Origin: Cyanobacteriota bacterium
GTDB lineage: Bacteria; Cyanobacteriota; Cyanobacteriia; PCC-6307; Cyanobiaceae
Length of the DNA: 51,121 nt
Direction of reading: 5' to 3'
NCBI GenBank assembly: GCA_026389285.1
Contig: JAPLID010000172.1
Coordinates: 1-51,121, forward strand
In this document: positions 38,090-47,790 of the stretch, one piece after another
Layout of the letters: every line of letters starts with the position of its first letter
How positions within the stretch are numbered: the stretch's first letter is position 1
Position numbers and translations under genes: made by a program
The notes under the pieces: model-generated
Told to the model about the DNA's origin: nothing
The model's input: the letters and a program-made list of their open reading frames with translations, nothing else
The model's database searches: none

Positions 38090-38332
38090 ATGCGTTTGTC
38101 TTCCCTGCTGTTCGGGCTGGCCTGCGCAGCTGTGCTGTGGCCGGCCCTGCTGCCAATCGCACCTGCCGCGGCCAAGGTCGTGGCCCAGGGCAAGCCCAGT
38201 CCCGGGGGCTTCTTCTGGCAGAAGAATGAGAAGGCCGATGGCAGTATTCAATATCTTTGCCGCTCCAGCAAGAGTTCAGGGATTCAGAAAAATGCCCAAT
38301 GTGATGGGGCCAAGGCTGTCAAGCCGCGCTGA
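38090..38332 (+). CDS. Small secreted hypothetical protein
   Basis: 80 aa MRLSSLLFGLACAAVLWPALLPIAPAAAKVVAQGKPSPGGFFWQKNEKADGSIQYLCRSSKSSGIQKNAQCDGAKAVKPR; signal peptide-like N-terminus, two Cys. Confidence 0.7.
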   Translation: MRLSSLLFGLACAAVLWPALLPIAPAAAKVVAQGKPSPGGFFWQKNEKADGSIQYLCRSSKSSGIQKNAQCDGAKAVKPR

Positions 38333-38600
38333 ATCCCAGGCTTGGCTGGCCCCCCCTTTGGATGTCCGCCCGCAACGATGCCCTGTCACCAGCTCGCTAG
38401 CAGCCCCACGGGCTGCCCAGCTTCCTGATCCGGTGTCACCATCAGCGAGTGCTCGGCCCGGTATGCGCAGCGGATCCATCCCCATGGCATTCAGGCAGCA
38501 CAGCACCGGCCCCCAGCTGGGGATGGCAGGCCCTGGATGCCTTTTATCTAGCAGTACCGCGCCCGTTGAAGGTGTCTCGCGTGCCGCCATCGCTGCAGCG

Positions 38601-39998
38601 ATGCCCAGCCCAGTCGGCTGGCTGATTCGGTCGCCGGGTCGATCCGGCTGGCATCGATGGCTGGCTGCCGCTGCCCTGTGGCTGGCCACCAGCATCGGCG
38701 CGGCGCAGGCGGAAGCTGAAACCGCGGCACCTCCGGCTTCCGCCACGGGCGCGTTGCCGGGCCAGCTCCCGGCTGCGGTCGCCGCGGCCCCCGATCCCTC
38801 GCCTCAGCAGCCCTTGGCTCCGGCCCAGTCCTGGCCAACTCTCAACGGGCTGTTGAAGCTGCCCGCCTGGTCGAACCTGGCACTGAACATTCAGGGTGAT
38901 GGTTTCGTCAATCCCACGGGCGGCCTGGTCCAGGGTCGCAATTGGATTCAGCAGAGCAACCTGGATCTCAAGCTCAGCTCGGGTTTCGGCAAGGATCCGA
39001 ACCGCTGGCGCGAGGCCGATCACTGGGTTGCCCATGGCACGCTCACCCTGGTCAGCGGTGTTGCCGGCTACGGCCAGACGATCGGTGCCGTCTTCCCGCT
39101 CTCGGCTCAGGACAGCCCCACCGGCCTCTGGATCAGCGAGGCCAGCGTCGAACGCCGCGGCATTGGCATCGATTTCAAGGCGGGTCTGTTTTCGCTTGAT
39201 CCGGATTTTGTGGACTCACCGGTGTTGAACGTCTATGTGAACACTGTCTTTAACGATGTCCTGAACCTCAACCAACCCGGACTACCGATCAACCCCTATG
39301 TGGCTCCGGGGATCGAGTTGAAGTGGCGGCCCGTACCGGCTGACCCGGCTATCCCTGGCGATACCGGTGCCCATGGGGAATGGCGCTATGCCGCCTACCT
39401 GCTCAATCCCAGCAGCAGGCTGGCGGCGCTGCTGGGGGTCGACCCCAACCAGCCGGCGGTTGACGGCTACGCCCAGGTGCTGCAATGGAGTTTCGATCGC
39501 CTGCCGGGGGCGCGGCGGCTGGCTGCACCGATTCGTCATCGGGGTCAGCCCCTGGGACGCCAGCTGCCGGCGCCGCTGTTGCAGGTGGGTGGCGGCTCTA
39601 TTGCCCTCAGCGGCAGTGGCGAGATATTGCCGCTGCTGTTCAGCTCCCTCACCCTGGCCCCCGAACTGCCGATCGGCCTGGACAATCGGATCTGGTTCGG
39701 GCTCAGTGGTGGCAACGACGCGGGCGGCAATCCCGTCAGGTTCACCGGCAGCGGCGGCTGGCTGTGCCAGGGCCTGATCGCCGGACGGCCTTTTGATGTG
39801 CTGGCTCTTGGCTATGGCCAGAGCCGTTTTAATCAGCAACTGACGGCTGGTCTTGGGCCTCAGTCCCTGCTGGAGCTCAACTACAGCGTCGCCATCAACA
39901 GCAGCCTGACACTGCAGCCTGTGCTGCAGTGGATCCAGACTTCACCGGGCATCGGCTCAATCCTGGCCCTGGCTCTGCAGGTGCAGCTCCAGTTCTGA
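38601..39998 (+). CDS. OprB-like carbohydrate porin family protein
   Basis: Signal-like WLAAAALWLATSIGAAQA; body NIQGDGFVNPTGGLVQGRNWIQQSNLDLKLSSGF...GLFSLDPDFVDSPVLNVYVNTVFND...; start at ATG 38601 inferred, longer ORF open upstream. Confidence 0.75.
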   Translation: MPSPVGWLIRSPGRSGWHRWLAAAALWLATSIGAAQAEAETAAPPASATGALPGQLPAAVAAAPDPSPQQPLAPAQSWPTLNGLLKLPAWSNLALNIQGDGFVNPTGGLVQGRNWIQQSNLDLKLSSGFGKDPNRWREADHWVAHGTLTLVSGVAGYGQTIGAVFPLSAQDSPTGLWISEASVERRGIGIDFKAGLFSLDPDFVDSPVLNVYVNTVFNDVLNLNQPGLPINPYVAPGIELKWRPVPADPAIPGDTGAHGEWRYAAYLLNPSSRLAALLGVDPNQPAVDGYAQVLQWSFDRLPGARRLAAPIRHRGQPLGRQLPAPLLQVGGGSIALSGSGEILPLLFSSLTLAPELPIGLDNRIWFGLSGGNDAGGNPVRFTGSGGWLCQGLIAGRPFDVLALGYGQSRFNQQLTAGLGPQSLLELNYSVAINSSLTLQPVLQWIQTSPGIGSILALALQVQLQF

Positions 39999-41372
39999 TC
40001 AGCCGGCGGCGGCGCCGGAGTCCAGGCCGAGGCGTTCGACGATGCGGTGCCGGTAGGTAAGCGCCTCGGCATTGATCGCCGCTTCGTCCAGTGTCAGCAA
40101 GGTGCGATCACGCAGCACCACCCGGCCTTCCACTACCAAGGTGCGCACATCGCTGGCCTTGGTGGCGTACACCAGCGCCGAATAGATGGAGCTCAGCGGC
40201 AACTGGTTGATGGCCTCCATGTCGAGCACCGCCAGGTCGGCCCGTTTGCCCACTTCCAGCGACCCCACCTGGCTCTCGAGGTGCAAGGCCCGGGCGCCAC
40301 GGATGGTGGCCATCTCGAAGGCTTCCTGGGCCGTGACCACCTTGGGATCGGCGCTGATCAGCTTGTGCAGCTTGGCGGCGGTGTCGATCTCCTCCCAGAG
40401 GCTGAGATCGTTGTTGGAGGCGGAACCGTCGGTGCCCAGGCCCACCGGCAGATCCCGCTGCAGCATGGAGGGCAGGGGCGCCACCCCGCAGGCGAGTTTC
40501 ATGTTCGATTGGGGATTGTGCACGATGCCCACACCGTGTCGCTGCAGTAGGTCGAGTTCGTGCTCCTCGGCCCACACCACATGGGCGGCCACCATCGCTT
40601 CGCTCAGCACACCGAGGGCGGCCAGATGCTCCACCGGCGCCGCCCCCTTGAGCCGCCGGCTCTCCGCCACCTCGTGGCGGGTTTCGGCCAGATGGATCAC
40701 CAGGGGGCAGCCGTGGCGGTCGGCGAAGCGCCGCGCTTCCAGCAGATGGTCGTCGCAAACGGTGTACGGGGCATGCGGGGCGATGGCCGGTGTGATCAGC
40801 GCATGGCCCTGCCAGCTGTCGACGTAGCGCTCCATGCAGGCCATCGCCGCGTTGTGATCGGCGCTGTCGGGGGCAGGAAAGTCGATCAGGGCCTGGCCCA
40901 GCAGGCCCCGCAGCCCGGCGCCGGCCATCTCTTCAGCCACCGCATGCTCGAAGTAGTACATGTCGCAGACCGTGGTGACCCCACCGCGGATCAGCTCGGC
41001 CAAGGCCAGCCGCGTGCCCGCCCGTACGAAGGCCTCATCCACATTCATGGCTTCGGCTGGAAAGATCGTGTGCTGCAACCACTCGTCGAGGTCCTGATCG
41101 TCGGCCAGGCCGCGAAACAGGGTCATCGGCAGATGGGTATGACCGTTAATCAGGCCAGGAATCACGATCCGGCCCGTCGCATCGATGCGTTCGGTGGCAC
41201 TGTGAGTCGCTTCGATCACAAGGGTCGGTCCCACCGCCACGATGCGACCGTCACTGATGGCGATGGCTCCATCGGCGATCACGCGGCGGTCGCCATCCAT
41301 GGTCACGACGATGCCCCCGGCGATCAGCAGGTCCACCTGGCATACGGGGGCGCTCGTGAGTTCGGCCTGCAT
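39999..41372 (-). CDS. TRZ/ATZ-type amidohydrolase (MtaD / adenosine-homologue deaminase-like)
   Basis: GRIVIPGLINGHTHLPMTLFRGLADDQDLDEWLQHTIFPAEA...HLAETRHEV...GLGTDGSASNNDLSLWEEIDTAAKLHK. Confidence 0.92.
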   Translation of the reverse strand: MQAELTSAPVCQVDLLIAGGIVVTMDGDRRVIADGAIAISDGRIVAVGPTLVIEATHSATERIDATGRIVIPGLINGHTHLPMTLFRGLADDQDLDEWLQHTIFPAEAMNVDEAFVRAGTRLALAELIRGGVTTVCDMYYFEHAVAEEMAGAGLRGLLGQALIDFPAPDSADHNAAMACMERYVDSWQGHALITPAIAPHAPYTVCDDHLLEARRFADRHGCPLVIHLAETRHEVAESRRLKGAAPVEHLAALGVLSEAMVAAHVVWAEEHELDLLQRHGVGIVHNPQSNMKLACGVAPLPSMLQRDLPVGLGTDGSASNNDLSLWEEIDTAAKLHKLISADPKVVTAQEAFEMATIRGARALHLESQVGSLEVGKRADLAVLDMEAINQLPLSSIYSALVYATKASDVRTLVVEGRVVLRDRTLLTLDEAAINAEALTYRHRIVERLGLDSGAAAG

Positions 41373-41645
41373 GGATTCAGCGCAATGGGGTGATGGAATT
41401 CAGTATCCGTGAAGTCACTTCGGGGCTGTGGATGGCCGAATTCGCCTGCTTCGGGTGGAGGTGGTCAGAATCATGGTGATCATGACCTTCCCTTCGCAGC
41501 GTCGAACGTAGGGTCCATTGCTGCGCTCTTGGCGCAGGTAAGGAGCGCCACACCAACGCCATAGGCCGTTTACATCGTGCACCTGATGATTGATCTGGCC
41601 CTGGCGATGGGGCTCGATCTGATCGCTGACGGCGGACCGGGCGCT

Positions 41646-41921
41646 TCACGGCTGATTCAGGGGCTGGCTGGGTTGGGATGGACGTTCCCTCTGGGCCCAC
41701 AGCAGTAATTGGCTGCGGCTATGACAGCCGGTTTTGCCCAGCAGGCTCGACACATGACCTTCAACGGTGCGAGGACTCAGCATCAGCTCGGAGGCAATGC
41801 TGCGGTTGCTGTCACCGCGGCGAACCAGCTGCAGCACCCGGTCTTCGGCGGGGGTGATCGGATTCAGCAGCCAGAGGGACGGGCTGTTCGCAGGCGAGGC
41901 GGATCGAGAAGGAAGGAGCAC
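41646..41921 (-). CDS. Stand-alone LuxR/NarL-type helix-turn-helix protein
   Basis: NPITPAEDRVLQLVRRGDSNRSIASELMLSPRTVEGHVSSLLGKTGCHSRSQLLLWA; no receiver or sensor domain visible upstream. Confidence 0.65.
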   Translation of the reverse strand: MLLPSRSASPANSPSLWLLNPITPAEDRVLQLVRRGDSNRSIASELMLSPRTVEGHVSSLLGKTGCHSRSQLLLWAQRERPSQPSQPLNQP

Positions 41922-42119
41922 GACCTCAAATAATCAATCTGCCCCCAGCATTCCCAGGGGCGGTCAAGAGCTGGCCCGGTTCGGAGGCCTCTGGAGACAG
42001 GATGGTTGCAGCAGGCACGATTCACCAGTGCAGGTTCAATCTGGTGGGTTCTGAGCCGGTCCATTGGGGCCATCCCAGATGCCGGCGGATCGATCGCCGC
42101 CCTTCCCAGGGTTGCTCAG

Positions 42120-42572
42120 CTACTGAGGCATGACCTGCTGAGGCTTTTCAGGATTCTGAGGGGCGGCTGGGCCTTCCGTCGCCAGGGTCGCGTCGTCGTT
42201 TCCGGCGACCTCTGCACCATCGGCTTGGTCCCGGGGGGCGGGGTCCGCTGCCACATTTTTGCCCTCTCCGCCCAGGACGCCGGGCTGGTCATGATCCGGC
42301 GGCAGCGGAAACTCCCTGGTGCGCTTGATCGGCAGGTTGGCGAGCAGGGCAGTGACCCGGTCCTCGGTTTCCAGGCTCACATCGCAGCTCTCGATGTCGA
42401 TCTCGACATAGCGCTGGACCACTGCGAGGATCTCGCGGCGCATCTGTTCCAGCAGTTCGGGGTTGAGGTCGCTGCGGTCGTGAGCCAGCACCAGCTGCAG
42501 CCGCTCCCGGGCCATGGTGCCACTGGGTTTCTCGCGGCCCAGCAAACGATTGATGAAATCGAGCACGGTCAT
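42120..42572 (-). CDS. minE: Cell division topological specificity factor MinE with long C-terminal extension
   Basis: [68 protein letters not shown]...; followed by about 50 acidic/Pro-rich residues. Confidence 0.93.
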   Translation of the reverse strand: MTVLDFINRLLGREKPSGTMARERLQLVLAHDRSDLNPELLEQMRREILAVVQRYVEIDIESCDVSLETEDRVTALLANLPIKRTREFPLPPDHDQPGVLGGEGKNVAADPAPRDQADGAEVAGNDDATLATEGPAAPQNPEKPQQVMPQ

Positions 42573-42577
42573 GGCCG

Positions 42578-43420
42578 TCAGAAGAGTCCCGTGGTTTTCC
42601 TGAGCCTGTTGATCAGCCGGGCCCGCAGGCCTTGGCGTTGCTTGGAGGGATCGATCAGCGGGATCTCCTCACCGCAGAGGCGGCGGGCGATGTTCAGGTA
42701 GGCCTGCCCTGCCGGAGAAGGATTGTCCTCCAGGGTGAGCGGTTCGCCCCTGTTGGTGGAGACGATCACCCGTTCGTCCTCCTGGACCAGCCCCAGCAGC
42801 GGCAGAGCCAGGATGTCAGTGACATCGTCAACGCCCAGCATCTCCTGGATGGCCATCATTTTCGGTCGCACCCGGTTGAGCACCAGCTGCACCGGCTTCA
42901 CGTCCATCGTGGCCAGCAGGCCGATGACGCGATCGGCATCGCGCACCGCGGACACCTCGGGGGTGGTGATCACGATTGCCTCGCGTGCCGCCCCCGCTGC
43001 GTTCTTGAAGCCCTGCTCGATGCCGGCTGGGGCGTCGATGAGCACATAGTCAGAGCGTTCGGCCAGCAGGCCGGCGATAGTCTGCATGTCCTCAGGCGTC
43101 AGCCACTCGAGCATCCGAGGATTGCCTGCAGGCAACAGCGCCAGGTTGGGTTGTTGCTTGTGCTTAACCAGGGCCTGGTCGAGCCGGCAGGTGGCGGCTA
43201 GCACCTCCTGGGCGGTGTAGATGATGCGATTTTCAAGACCCAGCAGCAGGTCCAGGTTGCGCAGACCAAAGTCGGCGTCGAGCACGGCCACAGTTTTGCC
43301 GAGCCGGGCCAGGGCAACGCCCAGATTGGCGGTGAGGGTGGTCTTGCCCACACCCCCTTTACCGGAACAGATCAGAATGGTGCGGGCGGAAGCTGTCGTC
43401 ACGGCGTCCATCGGCGTCAT
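42578..43420 (-). CDS. minD: Septum site-determining ATPase MinD
   Basis: [64 protein letters not shown]-term amphipathic [16 protein letters not shown]. Confidence 0.97.
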   Translation of the reverse strand: MTPMDAVTTASARTILICSGKGGVGKTTLTANLGVALARLGKTVAVLDADFGLRNLDLLLGLENRIIYTAQEVLAATCRLDQALVKHKQQPNLALLPAGNPRMLEWLTPEDMQTIAGLLAERSDYVLIDAPAGIEQGFKNAAGAAREAIVITTPEVSAVRDADRVIGLLATMDVKPVQLVLNRVRPKMMAIQEMLGVDDVTDILALPLLGLVQEDERVIVSTNRGEPLTLEDNPSPAGQAYLNIARRLCGEEIPLIDPSKQRQGLRARLINRLRKTTGLF

Positions 43421-43534
43421 CGCACGCTACGCCGGCGTGGCAGATCGCGCCGCCAGCTCCCTGGAGTTGATGCCGGCCTGCCCGACAGGCCCAAGCCCCC
43501 TCAACTAAAATAAATTTTGGTATTGACCCCCAGG

Positions 43535-44533
43535 ATGGCCGAATTTCCGCATCTCCATCAGCGTCTGTTGGTGATGCCCGATGATGGCAGCAGTTCCGTG
43601 GTCGAGCTGATTGATTCAGCCCGCGAGCAGTTGCTGCTCAAGCAGTTCAAGCTGCAGTCCGAGGCGATCGAGCAGGCCTTAGAGCGGGCTCGGGAGCGGG
43701 GCGTGCATGTGCGGGTGATGCTCAACCCCCACACGTCCGGTGGCGATCGCTGGAACGACGAGGCCTACGCCCGTCTGCAGGCCTCCGGTATCGAAACCTC
43801 CTGGACCTCCGAAGCCTTCCCGGTCACCCACGAGAAGTCGATGGTGATCGACTCGGATGCAGCTTTGATCGCCACCTTCAACCTCTCCGATAAGTACTTC
43901 ACGGAAACCCGTGATTACGGCATCGTCAGCCAGAACCCCGCCGTGGTGGCTCAGGTGATCGCGGGCTTCGAGGCGGACTGGCATCGCAGTTTCTTTGTTC
44001 CCGAACTGAATCTCGGCCTGGTCTGGAGCAGCGCCCATAGCCGCGGTCAGATGGCCCGCATCATCGATGCCGCCACCACCAGCCTCTGGATTCAGCATCC
44101 CAAGTTCGTCGATGCCGTGATCCTCGAGCGGATCGTCTGTGCCCGTGAGCGGGGCGTCAAGGTGCGGGTGCTCTGCGGTGGCAAGCATGGCATCAGCGAC
44201 TGTGACATCTATGACACCTTCTCGTCGTTGCGGATCATGCAACGATTCGGTGTCAAGGTGCGCCGTCAGCAACATCTCAAGTTGCACGCCAAGCTGATCC
44301 TGGTCGATGGCAAGTACGCCCAGACCGGCTCGATGAACATCGATCGCAGCGCCTTCGATCTGCGCCGCGAATTGGGGATTGAAAGCGATGCTCCCGAAGT
44401 GGTGGAGCGCCTCAAGCTGATCTTTGAGGCTGATTGGAACGAGGCCAAGAAATATGCCGCCCCCGATCCCCTAGATCCCAGCATGCATGAGGCCGGCGAA
44501 CTGCCACCGGATCCCTATTTTGTCCATGACTGA
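43535..44533 (+). CDS. Phospholipase D-like / cardiolipin synthase-like protein
   Basis: Two PLD-like active-site regions, VTHEKSMVIDSDAALIATFNLSDKYF and LHAKLILVDGKYAQTGSMNIDRSAF (HxK...). Confidence 0.88.
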   Translation: MAEFPHLHQRLLVMPDDGSSSVVELIDSAREQLLLKQFKLQSEAIEQALERARERGVHVRVMLNPHTSGGDRWNDEAYARLQASGIETSWTSEAFPVTHEKSMVIDSDAALIATFNLSDKYFTETRDYGIVSQNPAVVAQVIAGFEADWHRSFFVPELNLGLVWSSAHSRGQMARIIDAATTSLWIQHPKFVDAVILERIVCARERGVKVRVLCGGKHGISDCDIYDTFSSLRIMQRFGVKVRRQQHLKLHAKLILVDGKYAQTGSMNIDRSAFDLRRELGIESDAPEVVERLKLIFEADWNEAKKYAAPDPLDPSMHEAGELPPDPYFVHD

Positions 44534-45086
44534 ACAGCCCCCCAGCCATCGGGAGCTGTTCATCGGCATGCTCCAGGTGGCCCTTTCGTCCTTCGGTGGA
44601 GGCCTTTCGGCCTGGAGTCAGCGCATTGTCGTTGAACAACGCGGTTGGTTCAGCAATGAAGAGTTTCTTGCCGGCCTGACCGTGGCGCGTCTGTTTCCCG
44701 GGCCGAACCAGATCAACATGGCCGTGTACATCGGCACCGCTTTCCATGGGCTCAGCGGCGCTCTGGTGGCGCTGGCCGGGATGCTGATGGTGCCCTTCAC
44801 CCTGCTGATGCTGCTGGGTGTGGCCTACTTCTCATTCCACACCTTGCCGGCGGTGGATCGGGTGCTGGCTGGGGTCGTGGCCGCCGCCGCCGGCATGGCC
44901 CTGTCGATGGGCTTCAAGATCCTCGATCAGTACTGGAAAGATCCGGTGGCGCTGCTGCTGGCCGCCGCCACCTTTGTGGCGATGGAGTTTTTTCATGTTC
45001 GCCTGGTGCCGGTGGTGTTGATCGCCGGGCCCCTGGCGATGGCCTGGGACTGGCCGCGCTCAGGTCGGTCGCAGAACCAGCCATGA
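44526..45086 (+). CDS. Chromate transporter family, half-size unit 1
   Basis: LFIGMLQVALSSFGGGLSAWSQRIVVEQRGWFSNEEFLAGLTVARLFPGPNQINMAVYIGTAFHGL (CHR motif FGGG...PGPNQ). Confidence 0.87.
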   Translation: MTEQPPSHRELFIGMLQVALSSFGGGLSAWSQRIVVEQRGWFSNEEFLAGLTVARLFPGPNQINMAVYIGTAFHGLSGALVALAGMLMVPFTLLMLLGVAYFSFHTLPAVDRVLAGVVAAAAGMALSMGFKILDQYWKDPVALLLAAATFVAMEFFHVRLVPVVLIAGPLAMAWDWPRSGRSQNQP

Positions 45087-45769
45087 CCCTGCCGTTCCTG
45101 CTCACGGGGGCCTCCCAGAGCGCCGTCCTCCTTGCCGACCTCGCTGCCGTAGGTACAGCTTCAGTCGCCGCTGCCAGCGGTGCCGCTACCGCCGAATGCA
45201 CCCCCACATCGCTCACCGATCTAGGCCATCTGCTGCAGGTGCTCGGCACGTTCCTCGGCCTGTCTCTCTTCTCCCTCGGCGGCGGCAACACGCTGCTCTC
45301 GGAATACCAGCACATCAGCGTCAATCAGTTTTGCTGGCTGACCTCCTCCCAGTTCGCTGATCTGTATGCCCTGGCCGAAGCGGCGCCCGGCCCCAGTTCG
45401 ATGCTGGTGGGCCTGCTCGGACTGGGGGCCGCCTGGCCCGAGGGTCCATGGTGGGCCTTGCTCAGCGGCTATGGCGCCGAGCTGGCGATTCTGTTGCCCT
45501 CCACGATCCTGATGGTGCTGGCCTGCCTCAGCTGGAGCCGGCTGAAGGATTCCCCCTGGCGCGTCGCCTTCGAGCGCGGCCTGGGCCCGATCACGCTCGG
45601 CATTCTGTTTGAGGTGGGCATCAAGATCCTGCGGACAGCCGATACCAATGCCGCCGGGTTGGTGGTGTCGCTGGTGGTCTGCGCGCTGATGCTGCGCACC
45701 CGCATTTCACCGCTGTGGTTCATGGCCTTCGCCGGGCTCCTGGGCGGCCTTGGGGTGATCAATCGCTGA
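45083..45769 (+). CDS. Chromate transporter family, half-size unit 2
   Basis: GTFLGLSLFSLGGGNTLLSEYQHISVNQFCWLTSSQFADLYALAEAAPGPSSMLVGLLG; 4-bp ATGA overlap with unit 1. Confidence 0.85.
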   Translation: MTLPFLLTGASQSAVLLADLAAVGTASVAAASGAATAECTPTSLTDLGHLLQVLGTFLGLSLFSLGGGNTLLSEYQHISVNQFCWLTSSQFADLYALAEAAPGPSSMLVGLLGLGAAWPEGPWWALLSGYGAELAILLPSTILMVLACLSWSRLKDSPWRVAFERGLGPITLGILFEVGIKILRTADTNAAGLVVSLVVCALMLRTRISPLWFMAFAGLLGGLGVINR

Positions 45770-45805
45770 GCGCCTGAGCGCCGTCCCACCCACCTTGTCG
45801 GTGTC

Positions 45806-46489
45806 TTAAATGGGCAAGGGCCAGCTGGGTGTGGCTGGATCGATGCGGATTTCGCCGTCCACCAGATAGGCAGCTTCCGCCTGACCGTCGGCGGGCGGGT
45901 CGGCCGGGCCCCGGGCCACCGAATCGGCGATCCGCAACTGCAGAGGCCGCAGGTGCATGGCCACGATCCGGGCTTTGCGATCTCCCCGGGCCCCCGCATG
46001 GGCCACGCCCCGCAACCTCCCCCACACCAGCACGTGACCGCCGGCGCTGATCCGCGCTCCCGGGTTGAGATCCCCCAGCAGCAGCACCGATCCCTGGCAC
46101 TGCAGATGGTCGCCGGAGCGCAGGGTGCCCCGATGAATCGTCAGGTCATCGTCCGGGTGGAGCGGGGCCTCCTCGGCTGCGGCCAGTTGGGCCGGTGCTG
46201 ATGCTTCGGTCTCCAGGCCGAGGGCGGCGGCGGCCACCAGGGTCTCGGGGCTCTCGCTGCGCAACCGCACCAGCTGCAGCTGATGCTTCTTCAGCAGCTG
46301 GCGCAGGCTGCGCAGCTCCGGCAAGCACAACAGCCGGTCGCCGGCATCGAGCAACACATGGCCCTGGAGATTCCTGCCGCCCAGGGCATAGATCACCTCC
46401 TGCTCAGCGCTCGCCCCGTCCTCGGCCCGGGGCAGCCTCAGCTCATGGTTCTGCTCTGGGGCCAGCGCCGGGATCAGAACGGCGGCCAT
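45806..46489 (-). CDS. minC: Septum site-determining protein MinC
   Basis: IHRGTLRSGDHLQCQGSVLLLGDLNPGARISAGGHVLVWGRLRGVAHAGARGDRKARIVAMHLRPLQLRIADSVAR (MinC C-terminal beta-helix). Confidence 0.92.
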   Translation of the reverse strand: MAAVLIPALAPEQNHELRLPRAEDGASAEQEVIYALGGRNLQGHVLLDAGDRLLCLPELRSLRQLLKKHQLQLVRLRSESPETLVAAAALGLETEASAPAQLAAAEEAPLHPDDDLTIHRGTLRSGDHLQCQGSVLLLGDLNPGARISAGGHVLVWGRLRGVAHAGARGDRKARIVAMHLRPLQLRIADSVARGPADPPADGQAEAAYLVDGEIRIDPATPSWPLPI

Positions 46490-46515
46490 CGGTTCGCTGC
46501 ATAGAGGTGCGAAAC

Positions 46516-47790
46516 CTAGGCGCCCCGGGGGATGCCGCTGGCGGGCCGATCCCGCCGCAGGTGCTGGTCCAGGGCCTGCGTGACCTCGACAGGGTGAATC
46601 AGCCAGGCGCTCTGCTGGGCCTGGGCCAGGGCGTCCACCAGGGCGGAACGCTGCTCCAGCGCCTCCAGTCGTTCACCATCCCAGAGCCGCAGGCCTCCTT
46701 TGTAAACGTGATAGCCCCGGCTGGAGCGTTGTTGCAGCCCGCAGCAACGCTCCGGCTCCAGGCCGGCGGCCGTGGCCAGGCTGCGGGCGAATGCCAGCAG
46801 TTCCAGGCGTTCGCCGCTGGGCCGATCACTGACATCCGTGGCCCGCAGCAGCTGGCGGTCCAGCAGGCGGCGGCAGGGTTCAGCCAGTTCGTCCGGCCCG
46901 TCTTCCCGCCATCGGGCCAGGTGATAGCCCGTGCGGATGTCGTCGTTGGCCAGGAAATCCCCGATCGTCAGGGTCTGCGGCTGCCATAGCCAGCAAGCCA
47001 TCGGAGCATCGGCCCAGACCGGGCCAGGGCCGAGACGCCTGGCGACGGCGATGGCGCGCATCAGCAGCCAGGTGCTGACCACGTTGAGTCGGTGGTTGTA
47101 GACGGTGCGGTACATCAGCTGGCGCACCACCAGGTAGTGCTCCACGGCCATCAGACCCTTGGGGTGCACCGCCAGATTGCCGTCGGGGGCAAGGGTGAGG
47201 CTGGCCAGAATCCGCTCCAGATCCAGCTGGCCGTAGCTGGTGCCGGTGCTGAGGCTGTCCCGCAGCAGGTAGTCCAGGCGATCACAGTCGAGCTGGCTGC
47301 TGACCAGGGCCCTGACGGCGCCGCAGGGATGGCGGCCATGTTCAAGCAGATCGGCCACCTCGCCGGCCAGGCCAGGTCGTTCGGCTTCCAGCCGGTCGTG
47401 CAGGGCCGGGTGCTCGCGGATCAGTCGGCCCGACCAGCTCTCGTGGCGCAGGCCGAACATCTCCTCGCCGGAATGGCTGAAAGGGGCATGGCCGACGTCG
47501 TGCAGCAGGGCGGCCGCATACAGGGCGCTGCGGTGCTCCACCAGGGCAGGTTCCAGGCGCAGTAGATGGTCGAGGGCCAGGCGGGCCAGGTGCAGTACCC
47601 CCAGGGAATGGGTGAAGCGGCTGGATTCGGCCCCCTGAAAGGTCAGATAGGCGGTACCGAGCTGGCGGATTCGCCGCAGCCGCTGGAAGGGGGCGGTGTC
47701 AATCAGATCGATGGCCAGTGCTTCGGCCGCTATGGCGCGATCGAGGCTGATGCCGCCGTGCAGGGGATCGTGATAGGTGCGTTGACTCAT
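46516..47790 (-). CDS. HD domain-containing phosphohydrolase (dGTPase-like)
   Basis: YHDPLHGGISLDRAIAAEALAIDLIDTAPFQRLRRIRQLGTAYLTFQGAESSRFTHSLGVLHLARLAL...LLHDVGHAPFSH. Confidence 0.92.
   Translation of the reverse strand: MSQRTYHDPLHGGISLDRAIAAEALAIDLIDTAPFQRLRRIRQLGTAYLTFQGAESSRFTHSLGVLHLARLALDHLLRLEPALVEHRSALYAAALLHDVGHAPFSHSGEEMFGLRHESWSGRLIREHPALHDRLEAERPGLAGEVADLLEHGRHPCGAVRALVSSQLDCDRLDYLLRDSLSTGTSYGQLDLERILASLTLAPDGNLAVHPKGLMAVEHYLVVRQLMYRTVYNHRLNVVSTWLLMRAIAVARRLGPGPVWADAPMACWLWQPQTLTIGDFLANDDIRTGYHLARWREDGPDELAEPCRRLLDRQLLRATDVSDRPSGERLELLAFARSLATAAGLEPERCCGLQQRSSRGYHVYKGGLRLWDGERLEALEQRSALVDALAQAQQSAWLIHPVEVTQALDQHLRRDRPASGIPRGA

Noticed and set aside
36983-38251. 422-aa minus-strand ORF
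   Set aside because: Antisense to feoB; His/Gln-rich shadow translation.
43743-43750. GCGATCGC (HIP1-like) palindromes, e.g. here and near 22628 and 48164
   Set aside because: A known abundant cyanobacterial octamer; occurrences in this window did not look clustered or informative without a count.
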